From positions 1 through 64,000 of the forward strand of contig NZ_FOSK01000004.1 of NCBI RefSeq assembly GCF_900114245.1: a stretch of 64,000 nucleotides of DNA, in the 5' to 3' direction. Below, in pieces: positions 34,859 through 42,168 of this stretch; positions within the stretch are counted from its first letter, which is position 1, and every line of letters starts with the position of its first letter. Source of the DNA: Pseudovibrio ascidiaceicola. GTDB taxonomy: Bacteria; Pseudomonadota; Alphaproteobacteria; Rhizobiales; Stappiaceae. The notes beneath the pieces are model-generated. The model had not been told where the DNA came from and made no database searches. It saw nothing but the letters and a program-made list of their open reading frames with translations. The translations under genes and the position numbers were made by a program.

Positions 34859-35627
34859 GATTGCAGCAGTCTCCAGAATCCCCTTTGGAAGGAACGATTG
34901 TCCCGTCGGCCTTGTGGCTGTGGTCGTGATGGTGGTGGTAGATCGCAAGAGACTGTGACGCCGCATCTCCGAAGAGCTGCTTGTAGGCATCCGAGGCTGC
35001 CACATGTTCTGGTGCACCGCTGCAGCACACATGGCCGTTGAGGCAGACCACCGTATCTGTTTGTGCCATCACCACATGCAGGTCGTGTGAAATGAGCAGG
35101 ATACCGCAGTTCAATTCCTCGCGAATTTTGAGGATCAGGTTGTAAAGAGCGATTTCGCCAGAATAGTCGACACCCTGCACTGGCTCATCCAGAACGAGGA
35201 GGTCTGGGCTGCGCAGGATTGCTCTTGCCAACAGAGCTCTTTGATATTCACCACCCGAAAGTTGCTGCACATTGGAATCGATGAGATGGGAGATACCGGT
35301 TTTCTCCAGCACTCTATCAATCTCTATCTTCGAGGGTTTGGCGGTCAGGCTCATCAAGCGGCGGACGGTCAGTGGCATTGTCCAATCCACGGCAAGCTTT
35401 TGAGGAACGTAGCCAACTTTGAGGTTGGGTTTGCGTTTGATCTTTCCGGCATCTGCTTTCAACACGCCCAATGCGGTTTTTGCAGTCGTGCTTTTACCAG
35501 CGCCATTCGGCCCGATGAGCGTTACGATCTCACCAGCTTTCACACTCAGAGTTACATTCTGGATCAACCAACGACCTTGTCGTTTGATCCCAACTCCATC
35601 CATCTCAATCAATTGCACAATAGGCAC
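34851..35627 (-). CDS. znuC: Zinc ABC transporter ATP-binding protein ZnuC
   Basis: A 258-residue ABC ATPase. Walker A GPNGAGKST, Q-loop VPQKL, signature LSGGEYQRA, Walker B LLVLDEP, and H-loop ISHDLHVV. The C-terminus is His-rich (YHHHHDHSHKADGT), a common ZnuC metal-binding tail. The GTG at 35627 has GGTGAG five bases upstream; a second GTG at 35618 is possible. With ZnuB it forms the high-affinity zinc importer. Confidence 0.93.
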   Translation of the reverse strand: MPIVQLIEMDGVGIKRQGRWLIQNVTLSVKAGEIVTLIGPNGAGKSTTAKTALGVLKADAGKIKRKPNLKVGYVPQKLAVDWTMPLTVRRLMSLTAKPSKIEIDRVLEKTGISHLIDSNVQQLSGGEYQRALLARAILRSPDLLVLDEPVQGVDYSGEIALYNLILKIREELNCGILLISHDLHVVMAQTDTVVCLNGHVCCSGAPEHVAASDAYKQLFGDAASQSLAIYHHHHDHSHKADGTIVPSKGDSGDCCNHG

Positions 35628-35676
35628 CTCAACTCACCGTGGGCAGCACCACGAAGGGGATGGCTTTTATATGTTA

Positions 35677-35691
35677 TGTAATAATATTACA
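35677..35691. promoter_or_regulatory. Zur-like operator upstream of znuC
   Basis: TGTAATA-A-TATTACA is a perfect 15-base palindrome 49 bases before the znuC start, within a larger TGTTATGTAATAATATTACACA context. It resembles known Zur boxes of the GTTATAATATAAC type. It likely represses znuCB when zinc is sufficient. Confidence 0.65.
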
Positions 35692-35724
35692 CAAATAAAA
35701 TATTCGTTGATTTCACAGTGAGTG

Positions 35725-35751
35725 CAAAAAAGCCGGAGCAATGCCCCGGCT
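35725..35751 (-). terminator. Terminator after uxuA
   Basis: Read leftward, AGCCGG / CCGGCT closes a ten-base loop and is followed by TTTTTT. It lies 29 bases beyond the uxuA stop. Confidence 0.8.
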
Positions 35752-35779
35752 ATTTGATGCTTGATTTTCGGAGTTTCGC

Positions 35780-36964
35780 TTATGCAGGTTCGCGCATTGC
35801 CCGGACAGCCGTTTCAACACCGCGCAACTCTGCAAGGCCGCGTAGACGACCTACCGCCGGATAACCCGGTGCAGATTTCATTTGCAGGTCTGAGAGCATG
35901 GCATGGCCGTGATCTGGCCGGAACGGGATTAGATCATCAGAACCCGCTGCTTTTCTGCGCTCTTCTTCATCCACCAAAGCTGAGATCACACCAACCATAT
36001 CAACGTCGCCGGTCAGATGATCTGCTTCGTGGAACGACAGCGGATTGTCTTCGCGTTTGGTCGCCCGCAGATGGACGAAATGAATACGCTGCGCGTATCG
36101 CTCTACAATGCCTACAAGATCATTATCAGGCCGAACACCCAGAGAGCCAGTGCAGAATGTAAAGCCGTTCTCAGGTACATCGACTGCCTTCGAAATATAT
36201 TCGTAATCAGATTCAGTGGAGCAAACCCGCGGCAAGCCCAAAAGAGGACGTGGAGGATCATCCGGGTGGATTGCCATAAGTGCACCGGTTTCTACACACA
36301 CTGGAATAACCTCTTTGAGGAACAACGCCAGATGCTCTCGCAGTTTATCTGCATCCATGCCGTTGTAGCGTTCCAGGTGGGCGCGAATGTCTGCAACTGT
36401 GTAGGATTCTTCTGAGCCTGGAAGCCCTGCAAGGATCGTTTTGACCAATCCGTCTTTATCTTCCTGAGACATCCCCTCGAAGACAGCAGTTGCGCGTGCA
36501 ACTTCTTCTGCTGAGTATTCTTCTTTAGCGTTCGGGCGCTCAAGAATGAAGATATCAAAGGCTGTGAAGACATCTGCGTCAAAGCGAAGACAGGTCGCGC
36601 CTGTTTCCAGTTCATAGGTCAGATCTGTTCGTGTCCAGTCCAGTACAGGCATGAAGTTGTAGCAAATCTTGGTGATGCCACAGGCCACCAGATTGCGGAT
36701 GGACTGCTTATAGGTCTCGATATACTTTTCGAAATCCCCAGTGCGCGTTTTTATATGTTCATGTACCGGAACACTTTCGACAACAGACCAGACGAGACCG
36801 GCAGCTTCGATCTCATCTTTGCGCTTTTGAATTTCTTCAACTGGCCACACTTCGCCATTCGGGATGTGGTGGAGAGCAGTGACAATGCCCGTTGCCCCTG
36901 CCTGCCGAACATCTTTGAGGGTGACCGGATCATGTGGGCCATACCAGCGCCAAGTCTGTTCCAT
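35780..36964 (-). CDS. uxuA: Mannonate dehydratase
   Basis: A 394-residue enzyme that dehydrates D-mannonate to 2-keto-3-deoxygluconate in hexuronate breakdown. The N-terminus [26 protein letters not shown] is nearly that of E. coli Uxu[15 protein letters not shown] and [10 protein letters not shown] carry active-site residues, and RPDHGHAM is the C-terminal metal/substrate loop. The start at 36964 matches the family; the frame opens seven codons earlier. It is the last gene of the leftward uidA-gntR-uxuA operon. Confidence 0.96.
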   Translation of the reverse strand: MEQTWRWYGPHDPVTLKDVRQAGATGIVTALHHIPNGEVWPVEEIQKRKDEIEAAGLVWSVVESVPVHEHIKTRTGDFEKYIETYKQSIRNLVACGITKICYNFMPVLDWTRTDLTYELETGATCLRFDADVFTAFDIFILERPNAKEEYSAEEVARATAVFEGMSQEDKDGLVKTILAGLPGSEESYTVADIRAHLERYNGMDADKLREHLALFLKEVIPVCVETGALMAIHPDDPPRPLLGLPRVCSTESDYEYISKAVDVPENGFTFCTGSLGVRPDNDLVGIVERYAQRIHFVHLRATKREDNPLSFHEADHLTGDVDMVGVISALVDEEERRKAAGSDDLIPFRPDHGHAMLSDLQMKSAPGYPAVGRLRGLAELRGVETAVRAMREPA

Positions 36965-37023
36965 GTTTAGCTCTTTGCTTTTCAAATTTTGGGGCCAAGG
37001 CCCGGTTTAACATTTCACTTCGG

Positions 37024-37788
37024 TTATTTTTTGAGATCGTTCACCGCAGCCAGCGGATCTGTATCAAACAGGTACGCATCAAATGCAGGGTCATCGACAT
37101 CGGAGAGTTCCAGCAGTGTCATTCGCACATTCTCCAGATGCTGCCACATGGCTTGTCGCGCCATTTGTGGGTCCCGGCATTGCAGCGCGGTTAGGATTGC
37201 CTGGTGATCATCCAACCATTTGATCTGATAGCCTTGGTCGAAAATGCGCTGGTGCAGTTGCTCCCACATGCGGGAACGCTTGCGCAATGTCCAAAGGTGC
37301 TCAACAGATTCGGTCAACACGGAGTTCTGGCTCGCCTGCGCAACCAGTCGATGGAACTCCTCATCAGCTTTATGGCTTCCAGAACCGGATTCTATCTCAA
37401 CCCGCTCCTTTGCCAGCGTCTCACGCATCTGCATCACATCGGCTTTGGTTGCCATTGTTGCGGCAAATGCTGCGATATTGCTCTCTAGAAGCTGGCGTGC
37501 CTGCAGCAGCTCAAACGGCCCGATGTCCTGTTCCAATGAACTGTCTGGTGTCACGTCACCCGGCAGACCAAGAACATAAGTACCCGAGCCTTTGCGCACA
37601 TCAACGAGGCCCTGCACTTCGAGCATGATCATCGCGTCTCTTACCAATGACCGGCTGACGCCCAGATCTTCAGAAATCTTGCGCTCTGTGGGGAGCTTGT
37701 CACCAATGGCAAATGCACCGTTCGCCAAATCGCGAACCAGTTCTTCTGCCACATCCTGATAACGTCTTCTGTTCGAGTCTAATGTCAT
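37024..37788 (-). CDS. GntR/FadR-family hexuronate regulator (UxuR/ExuR-like)
   Basis: A 254-residue FadR-subfamily regulator. The winged helix is GDKLPTERKISEDLGVSRSLVRDAMIMLEVQGLVDVRKGSGTYV (about residues 29-72), followed by an FCD helical ligand domain (FELLQARQLLESNIAAFAA ... DEEFHRLVAQASQN ... DDHQAI). Its place between uidA and uxuA (gaps of 13 and 59 bases) and the TTGGT-ACCAA palindromes in the control region make it the probable repressor, with a hexuronate or aldonate as inducer. Confidence 0.9.
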   Translation of the reverse strand: MTLDSNRRRYQDVAEELVRDLANGAFAIGDKLPTERKISEDLGVSRSLVRDAMIMLEVQGLVDVRKGSGTYVLGLPGDVTPDSSLEQDIGPFELLQARQLLESNIAAFAATMATKADVMQMRETLAKERVEIESGSGSHKADEEFHRLVAQASQNSVLTESVEHLWTLRKRSRMWEQLHQRIFDQGYQIKWLDDHQAILTALQCRDPQMARQAMWQHLENVRMTLLELSDVDDPAFDAYLFDTDPLAAVNDLKK

Positions 37789-37801
37789 GGTGCAATCCAG
37801 A

Positions 37802-39604
37802 TCAGTTTTTCGCTTTCAGCTCTGCATAAAAATCTGCAAGAAGTTTGAAGGCTGTTTTCTTGGTTTTCTTGTCTGAGGCAATCAAGCCTTTGCGGTTCCA
37901 ACCTTGCTGGAACATATTCTGTCGACGTTCGACACGGAAATCATAGAGAATCCAAGGTGAGATGCCCTTCACGAATTCTCGCTGGCGCAAGGTTGCAATT
38001 TGCTTGCGGTAGACCTCGGCCATATAGCTTTCACTAAAGAAGCCCTTTTCCAGTTTCCCTTCACCGATGTAACCATCAGCACCAGTTTCAGAGATGACCA
38101 CAGGTTTGCCCGGCTCGGAGTTGTCCAGGAAATCGATCAGGTCTTCGAAGTTCTCCTCATACCAGCCGTAATACTCGTTGATGCCGATCACATTGATGTG
38201 CTGGATCAGGCGATCCTCGATACGGTTCTTGGCATGGTTTACGAGACACGCAGCCGAGGTCAGGCGTGTTGGGTCTATCTCTCTTGCGGTATCGACCAGT
38301 TGCTTCATGAAGGAGAGGCGCTCGTCTGTGTCCGGATTCTCATTGCCAACAGACCAGATGACGACAGATGCTCTGTTGCGATCACGTTTGATCAGCTCCT
38401 GAAGCTGATTTCTTGCGTCTTTTAGGGTATTCGGGTTCTTGAAGTCGATTGCCCAGTAAACCGGTATCTCTTCCCAAAGAAGAATACCTTCACGATCGGC
38501 CATTTTGGCGGCGCGTTCATCATGCGGGTAGTGGGCGAACCGCATGAAGTTGCAGTTCAGCTCCTTGGCATGTTGGAACCGTTGCTCCAGATCTTCATCA
38601 CGTAAGACTTTGCCGGTGAACTCGTCATCCTCGTGCACGGAGATGCCTCGGAAAAAAATTGGTTTGCCATTGAGCAGAACGTCCGTTCCAACCTGCTCTA
38701 TCTGACGAAATCCGATCATGTCTTCAACACGATCGTCTCCAACTGAGGCTGTTACCTGATAGAGGCGTGGGTGCTCTGGTGACCACAGTTCTGGCCTAGC
38801 TGGGATGACCAGTTTTCCGAATCCGTCTTCATCGACGGAAACCTCAGTCTTGATGCCCAGTTCTTTGAACTCGACTGTAACGGATGCCCTGCCCGGACCG
38901 CTGACTTGCAGCTCAACCGCGATTTTATCGTAGGAGTTATCGGGGACTAGGTAGGCGAAGAAATCTGAAATGAATGTTTTCGGGGTTCTATAGAGTTCAA
39001 CATCCCGATAGATGCCACCGTAATTGAACCAGTCTGTATTTCGCATTGGCACGCGGTCGAGGGTGCGGGTGTTGTTCACGCACAGCATTAACCAGTTGCG
39101 TCCCGGTTTTGCGTGTTTGGTGAGCTCGACATTGAAGGGAGTGGATCCGCCGTAGTGGTTGCCGAGAAACTCGCCATTCAGGAACACCTTACAATCATAC
39201 TGCGCTGCTCCAACTCTTAGGAACAAGCGCTCATCTTCTGGCAGTTCTTCCAGATCCAGCGGGCGTGTGTACCACGCACTACCTTCAAAAAAATACCATT
39301 TGTCCTTGAGCATAGACCAGCACGAAGGAACTGGAACGGTTTCGCCTGCATAAGGGTCGTAATCGTAAGGCTCAGTCTTATCTTCTGGTGCTTCTGGCGT
39401 GAAAGAGAACCATTTTTGGCGCAGGCCAGTATCCAGCAGGTCAACGCAGAAGTTCCACTCTCCGTTTAGCGACTCAGCTTTACGGCCACCTGTGAAAATC
39501 AGCGTGCTGCTGTTCAGATTCTGCTTATTGAAAGGGACGTCATAATCCTCATCATGCAAGCAAGCCAGGCCATTATCGGCACCTTCCATCCGCTCAAGCA
39601 TCAC
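37802..39604 (-). CDS. Beta-glucuronidase (GH2)
   Basis: A 600-residue GH2 enzyme that frees glucuronate from beta-glucuronides. It has an N-terminal sugar-binding domain (LNGEWNF ... VPSCW ... YGGIYRDVELY), an immunoglobulin-like middle and a C-terminal TIM barrel. The acid/base Glu lies in WSVGNENPD and the nucleophile in VISETGADG. The late residues NENPD and KGISPWILYDFR match the beta-glucuronidase branch. No signal peptide is visible, so the substrate must enter the cytoplasm first. The start may be 39604 or one codon later. It is the first gene of the leftward operon. Confidence 0.9.
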   Translation of the reverse strand: MMLERMEGADNGLACLHDEDYDVPFNKQNLNSSTLIFTGGRKAESLNGEWNFCVDLLDTGLRQKWFSFTPEAPEDKTEPYDYDPYAGETVPVPSCWSMLKDKWYFFEGSAWYTRPLDLEELPEDERLFLRVGAAQYDCKVFLNGEFLGNHYGGSTPFNVELTKHAKPGRNWLMLCVNNTRTLDRVPMRNTDWFNYGGIYRDVELYRTPKTFISDFFAYLVPDNSYDKIAVELQVSGPGRASVTVEFKELGIKTEVSVDEDGFGKLVIPARPELWSPEHPRLYQVTASVGDDRVEDMIGFRQIEQVGTDVLLNGKPIFFRGISVHEDDEFTGKVLRDEDLEQRFQHAKELNCNFMRFAHYPHDERAAKMADREGILLWEEIPVYWAIDFKNPNTLKDARNQLQELIKRDRNRASVVIWSVGNENPDTDERLSFMKQLVDTAREIDPTRLTSAACLVNHAKNRIEDRLIQHINVIGINEYYGWYEENFEDLIDFLDNSEPGKPVVISETGADGYIGEGKLEKGFFSESYMAEVYRKQIATLRQREFVKGISPWILYDFRVERRQNMFQQGWNRKGLIASDKKTKKTAFKLLADFYAELKAKN

Positions 39605-39616
39605 TGATCCTCGTTG

Positions 39617-39628
39617 ACCAATATTGGT
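39617..39628. promoter_or_regulatory. GntR-type half-sites next to the uidA start
   Basis: ACCAAT-ATTGGT is a perfect 12-base palindrome 13 bases before the uidA start codon. It uses the same half-sites as the UxuR/ExuR operator but in everted order. Occupancy here would block uidA transcription or initiation. Confidence 0.45.
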
Positions 39629-39656
39629 TTCGTCGTTGTTGGGACCTCAGTCCGAG

Positions 39657-39668
39657 TTGGTCGACCTA
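39657..39668. promoter_or_regulatory. Putative GntR operator upstream of uidA
   Basis: TTGGTCGACCTA matches TTGGT-N2-ACCAA with one mismatch. It lies 53 bases upstream of the uidA start. Confidence 0.5.
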
Positions 39669-40044
39669 TTTAGGTGTATCTGAACAAACAGGGTGATTAC
39701 GTCATTGAGTTGAAAACCGTCACACTGGAACTTCTCTACACTCAAAGAGCGCCGTCATTCCGCAACGTATGTATCAAACCAACAACCCAAACTCTCAAGC
39801 TACTGTTATAAATAGTTTAAATAGCTAATTGAGAGTTTTCTCCCCTTTCCTTCGCCTCTGAATACATCTTTCAACATACTACCGCTGGTTTGCACCTCGC
39901 CCACCTCCACATCTTCTTTTTAAAACAAGAGGTCAGAGCATTTCCACTGGTAACGTTGAAATGTGGAGAAAGGAGATCAACCAAACCTCTCTCCACACAT
40001 GTCACATTTGTACAAAACTGCGACATTGTCAAACCATTTTATCA

Positions 40045-40060
40045 TATTGGTTGACCAATA
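40045..40060. promoter_or_regulatory. UxuR/ExuR-like operator
   Basis: TATTGGT-TG-ACCAATA is a perfect inverted repeat with seven-base arms. It closely matches the E. coli UxuR/ExuR core ATTGGTATACCAAT. It lies about 200 bases upstream of the TRAP small-permease start and is the best candidate site for the GntR protein encoded in this locus. Confidence 0.7.
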
Positions 40061-40256
40061 ATCAAAAATCAGCAATTAATTAGGAGAGAGGTAATTTAAT
40101 AGGATTCATTGGATATCCGTAGATCTGCAGATCTCCAATTGAAACCCTCTCACGAATTCAAGGTCTCTTGAGCAACACCTCAGGAGAAATTGGTCGCCCA
40201 CTGTAGATTCTTTCTGCATACTAAGCCCGCGCCTTCACCTGGATTAGGGAAATAAA

Positions 40257-40781
40257 ATGCAAGCGCTGACCAAAATAGTTAACACGATCCTCAAGGCCGT
40301 CACGGTGTCGGTTTTTGTCGTGCTCGTGGTGTGTGTGGTTTGGCAGGTTTTTTCGAGATACGTTCTTGGCACGCCAAGTACCGTGACCGATGAACTTGCT
40401 CGTTTCATGTTTATGTGGATCGGCCTGATTGGTGCGGCCTATACGCTTGGGATGCGAAGACATCTGGCAATTGACCTTTTAACCGGCTCTCTGGTCGGCA
40501 AACGGAAATTGCTCTCAGATTACTTCATCATTCTGGCGATCGCCTTCTTCTCAGGTGTTGTCATGCTTTACGGCGGCGGACAGTTGGTCCTGAAGACACT
40601 CGCCAATGGGCAGGTCTCGCCCGCTCTTCGCGTCCCAATGGGTTACATCTACGCAGCTATTCCGTTCTCTGGCGGCATCATGCTGTTCTATTGCGTTGAG
40701 TTCTTCATTGGTCTCGTCAATGGCACAGGTACAGGTCCAAACGACCAGATGCCTGACGCTGCTGATCCTGCTGCTAAATAA
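40257..40781 (+). CDS. TRAP transporter small permease (DctQ-type)
   Basis: A 174-residue membrane protein with four hydrophobic segments. The DctQ signature VWQVFSRYVLGTPSTVTDELARFMFMWIGLIGAAY is at residues ~27-63. It pairs with the large permease 11 bases downstream to form the membrane part of a Na+-driven TRAP importer. The genomic context implies uptake of glucuronate or glucuronides. No binding protein (DctP) gene is adjacent. Confidence 0.92.
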   Translation: MQALTKIVNTILKAVTVSVFVVLVVCVVWQVFSRYVLGTPSTVTDELARFMFMWIGLIGAAYTLGMRRHLAIDLLTGSLVGKRKLLSDYFIILAIAFFSGVVMLYGGGQLVLKTLANGQVSPALRVPMGYIYAAIPFSGGIMLFYCVEFFIGLVNGTGTGPNDQMPDAADPAAK

Positions 40782-40792
40782 GAGTAAGTCTG

Positions 40793-42115
40793 ATGGAATT
40801 TTTAAGTAGTGAGCTTCAAAGCGGTCTTATTCTGTTTGGCGTGTTTGGCGTTCTTGTCACGCTTGGTGTGCCGATTTCCTTTGCAATCGGGTTGGCTGCC
40901 ACCGCAACAATCACCTTCCTGATCTCGTTTGATCAGGCTCTTTTTGTTGTTTCGCAGAAGATGGCCAGTGGTTTGGACAGCTTTACGCTGTTAGCGATCC
41001 CGTTCTTCATTCTTGCTGGCAACATCATGAACTCTGGCGGTATCGCGCGCCGTTTGATTGAGCTGGCTAAGATCGTCGGGGGGCGCTTGCCGGGGGCTCT
41101 GGCACACGTCAATGTGCTGGCGAACATGCTGTTTGGCTCCATTTCCGGCTCTGCTGTGGCCTCTGCCGCTGCAATCGGCGGCATCATGTCTCCGCTACAG
41201 CGCAAAGAAGGTTATGACCCTGCCTTTTCTGCTGCAGTGAATGCAGCCTCCTGCCCAACTGGCATGCTGATCCCTCCCTCCTCTACCCTGATCGTTTACT
41301 CTCTGATCTCTGGTGGCACATCCGTGGCAACGCTATTCGTTGCAGGGTATTTACCAGGCATTCTGATGGGTCTTGGTGTGATGGTTGTGGCTGGTATCGT
41401 TGCAGCGAAACGTGGCTACCCACTGATCCCGCTACCGAGTTTCAAAGAGATCCTCTTCAAGATAGCGGATGCCTTCCTGCCATTGTTGCTCATCTTCATC
41501 ATCATGGGCGGTATTATTGGCGGCGTCTTTACTGCGACAGAAGCCTCTGCTGTTGCTGTTGTTTATACTCTGCTGCTCGCAGTTGGTATTTACCGGGAAG
41601 TTAAAGTCACCGACCTGCCAACCATCATACTTGAGAGTGCTATTACCAGCTCCATCGTGTTGCTGCTGATCGGGTGCTCTATCGGCATGTCCTGGGCCAT
41701 GACCTTCTCTGACATTCCGTACGCAATTGGTGAAGCTCTGGCGAATGTCTCTGAGAACCCATTCATCATCATGTTGGTGATCAACATCTGCCTGCTGGTA
41801 ATCGGCACCTTTATGGACATGACCCCTGCGCTGCTGATCTTCACACCGATCTTCCTGCCTGTTGCGACGGAGCTTGGAATGGACCCTGTGCACTTCGGCA
41901 TCATGATGACCTACAACCTGTGCATCGGCATCATCACACCACCAGTGGGCAGTGCGTTGTTCATCAGCTGCTCTGTGGGCAAGGTTGCTATTCAGGATCT
42001 GATCAAACCAATGCTGCCGTTCTATGCTGCAGTGATTTCCATCCTGATGCTGGTGACTTTCATTCCAGAAATTAGCCTGTTCCTGCCACGCGTCATTCTT
42101 GGCTACGGCGGATAA
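40793..42115 (+). CDS. TRAP transporter large permease (DctM-type)
   Basis: A 440-residue DctM with about 12 hydrophobic segments. Family segments include GVPISFAIGLAA, AIPFFILAGNIMNSGGIARRL, NMLFGSISGSAVASAAAIGGIM and SCPTGMLIPPSSTLIVYSL. It conducts the substrate together with the small permease. The gene starts 11 bases after its partner's stop, so both are co-translated. The GH31 gene follows after 53 bases. Confidence 0.93.
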   Translation: MEFLSSELQSGLILFGVFGVLVTLGVPISFAIGLAATATITFLISFDQALFVVSQKMASGLDSFTLLAIPFFILAGNIMNSGGIARRLIELAKIVGGRLPGALAHVNVLANMLFGSISGSAVASAAAIGGIMSPLQRKEGYDPAFSAAVNAASCPTGMLIPPSSTLIVYSLISGGTSVATLFVAGYLPGILMGLGVMVVAGIVAAKRGYPLIPLPSFKEILFKIADAFLPLLLIFIIMGGIIGGVFTATEASAVAVVYTLLLAVGIYREVKVTDLPTIILESAITSSIVLLLIGCSIGMSWAMTFSDIPYAIGEALANVSENPFIIMLVINICLLVIGTFMDMTPALLIFTPIFLPVATELGMDPVHFGIMMTYNLCIGIITPPVGSALFISCSVGKVAIQDLIKPMLPFYAAVISILMLVTFIPEISLFLPRVILGYGG

Positions 42116-42168
42116 CAAACAGATACTTTGCAACCATAACAACACCCAACAAAACTGGTTGAAGCATA

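Larger units (their letters stand above)
39605..40256. promoter_or_regulatory. Divergent control region of the glucuronide locus
   Basis: About 650 bases without a gene separate the leftward uidA operon from the rightward TRAP operon. Three related palindromes stand out: 39617-39628 (ACCAATATTGGT), 39657-39668 (TTGGTCGACCTA) and 40045-40060 (TATTGGTTGACCAATA). The region is larger than two promoters need, and it holds no binding-protein gene for the TRAP system. Confidence 0.7.

Noticed and set aside
41432-42145. 237-codon minus-strand frame opposite the TRAP large permease
   Set aside because: Antisense to a clear DctM; Gln/His/Asp-rich composition typical of reverse-strand shadow.
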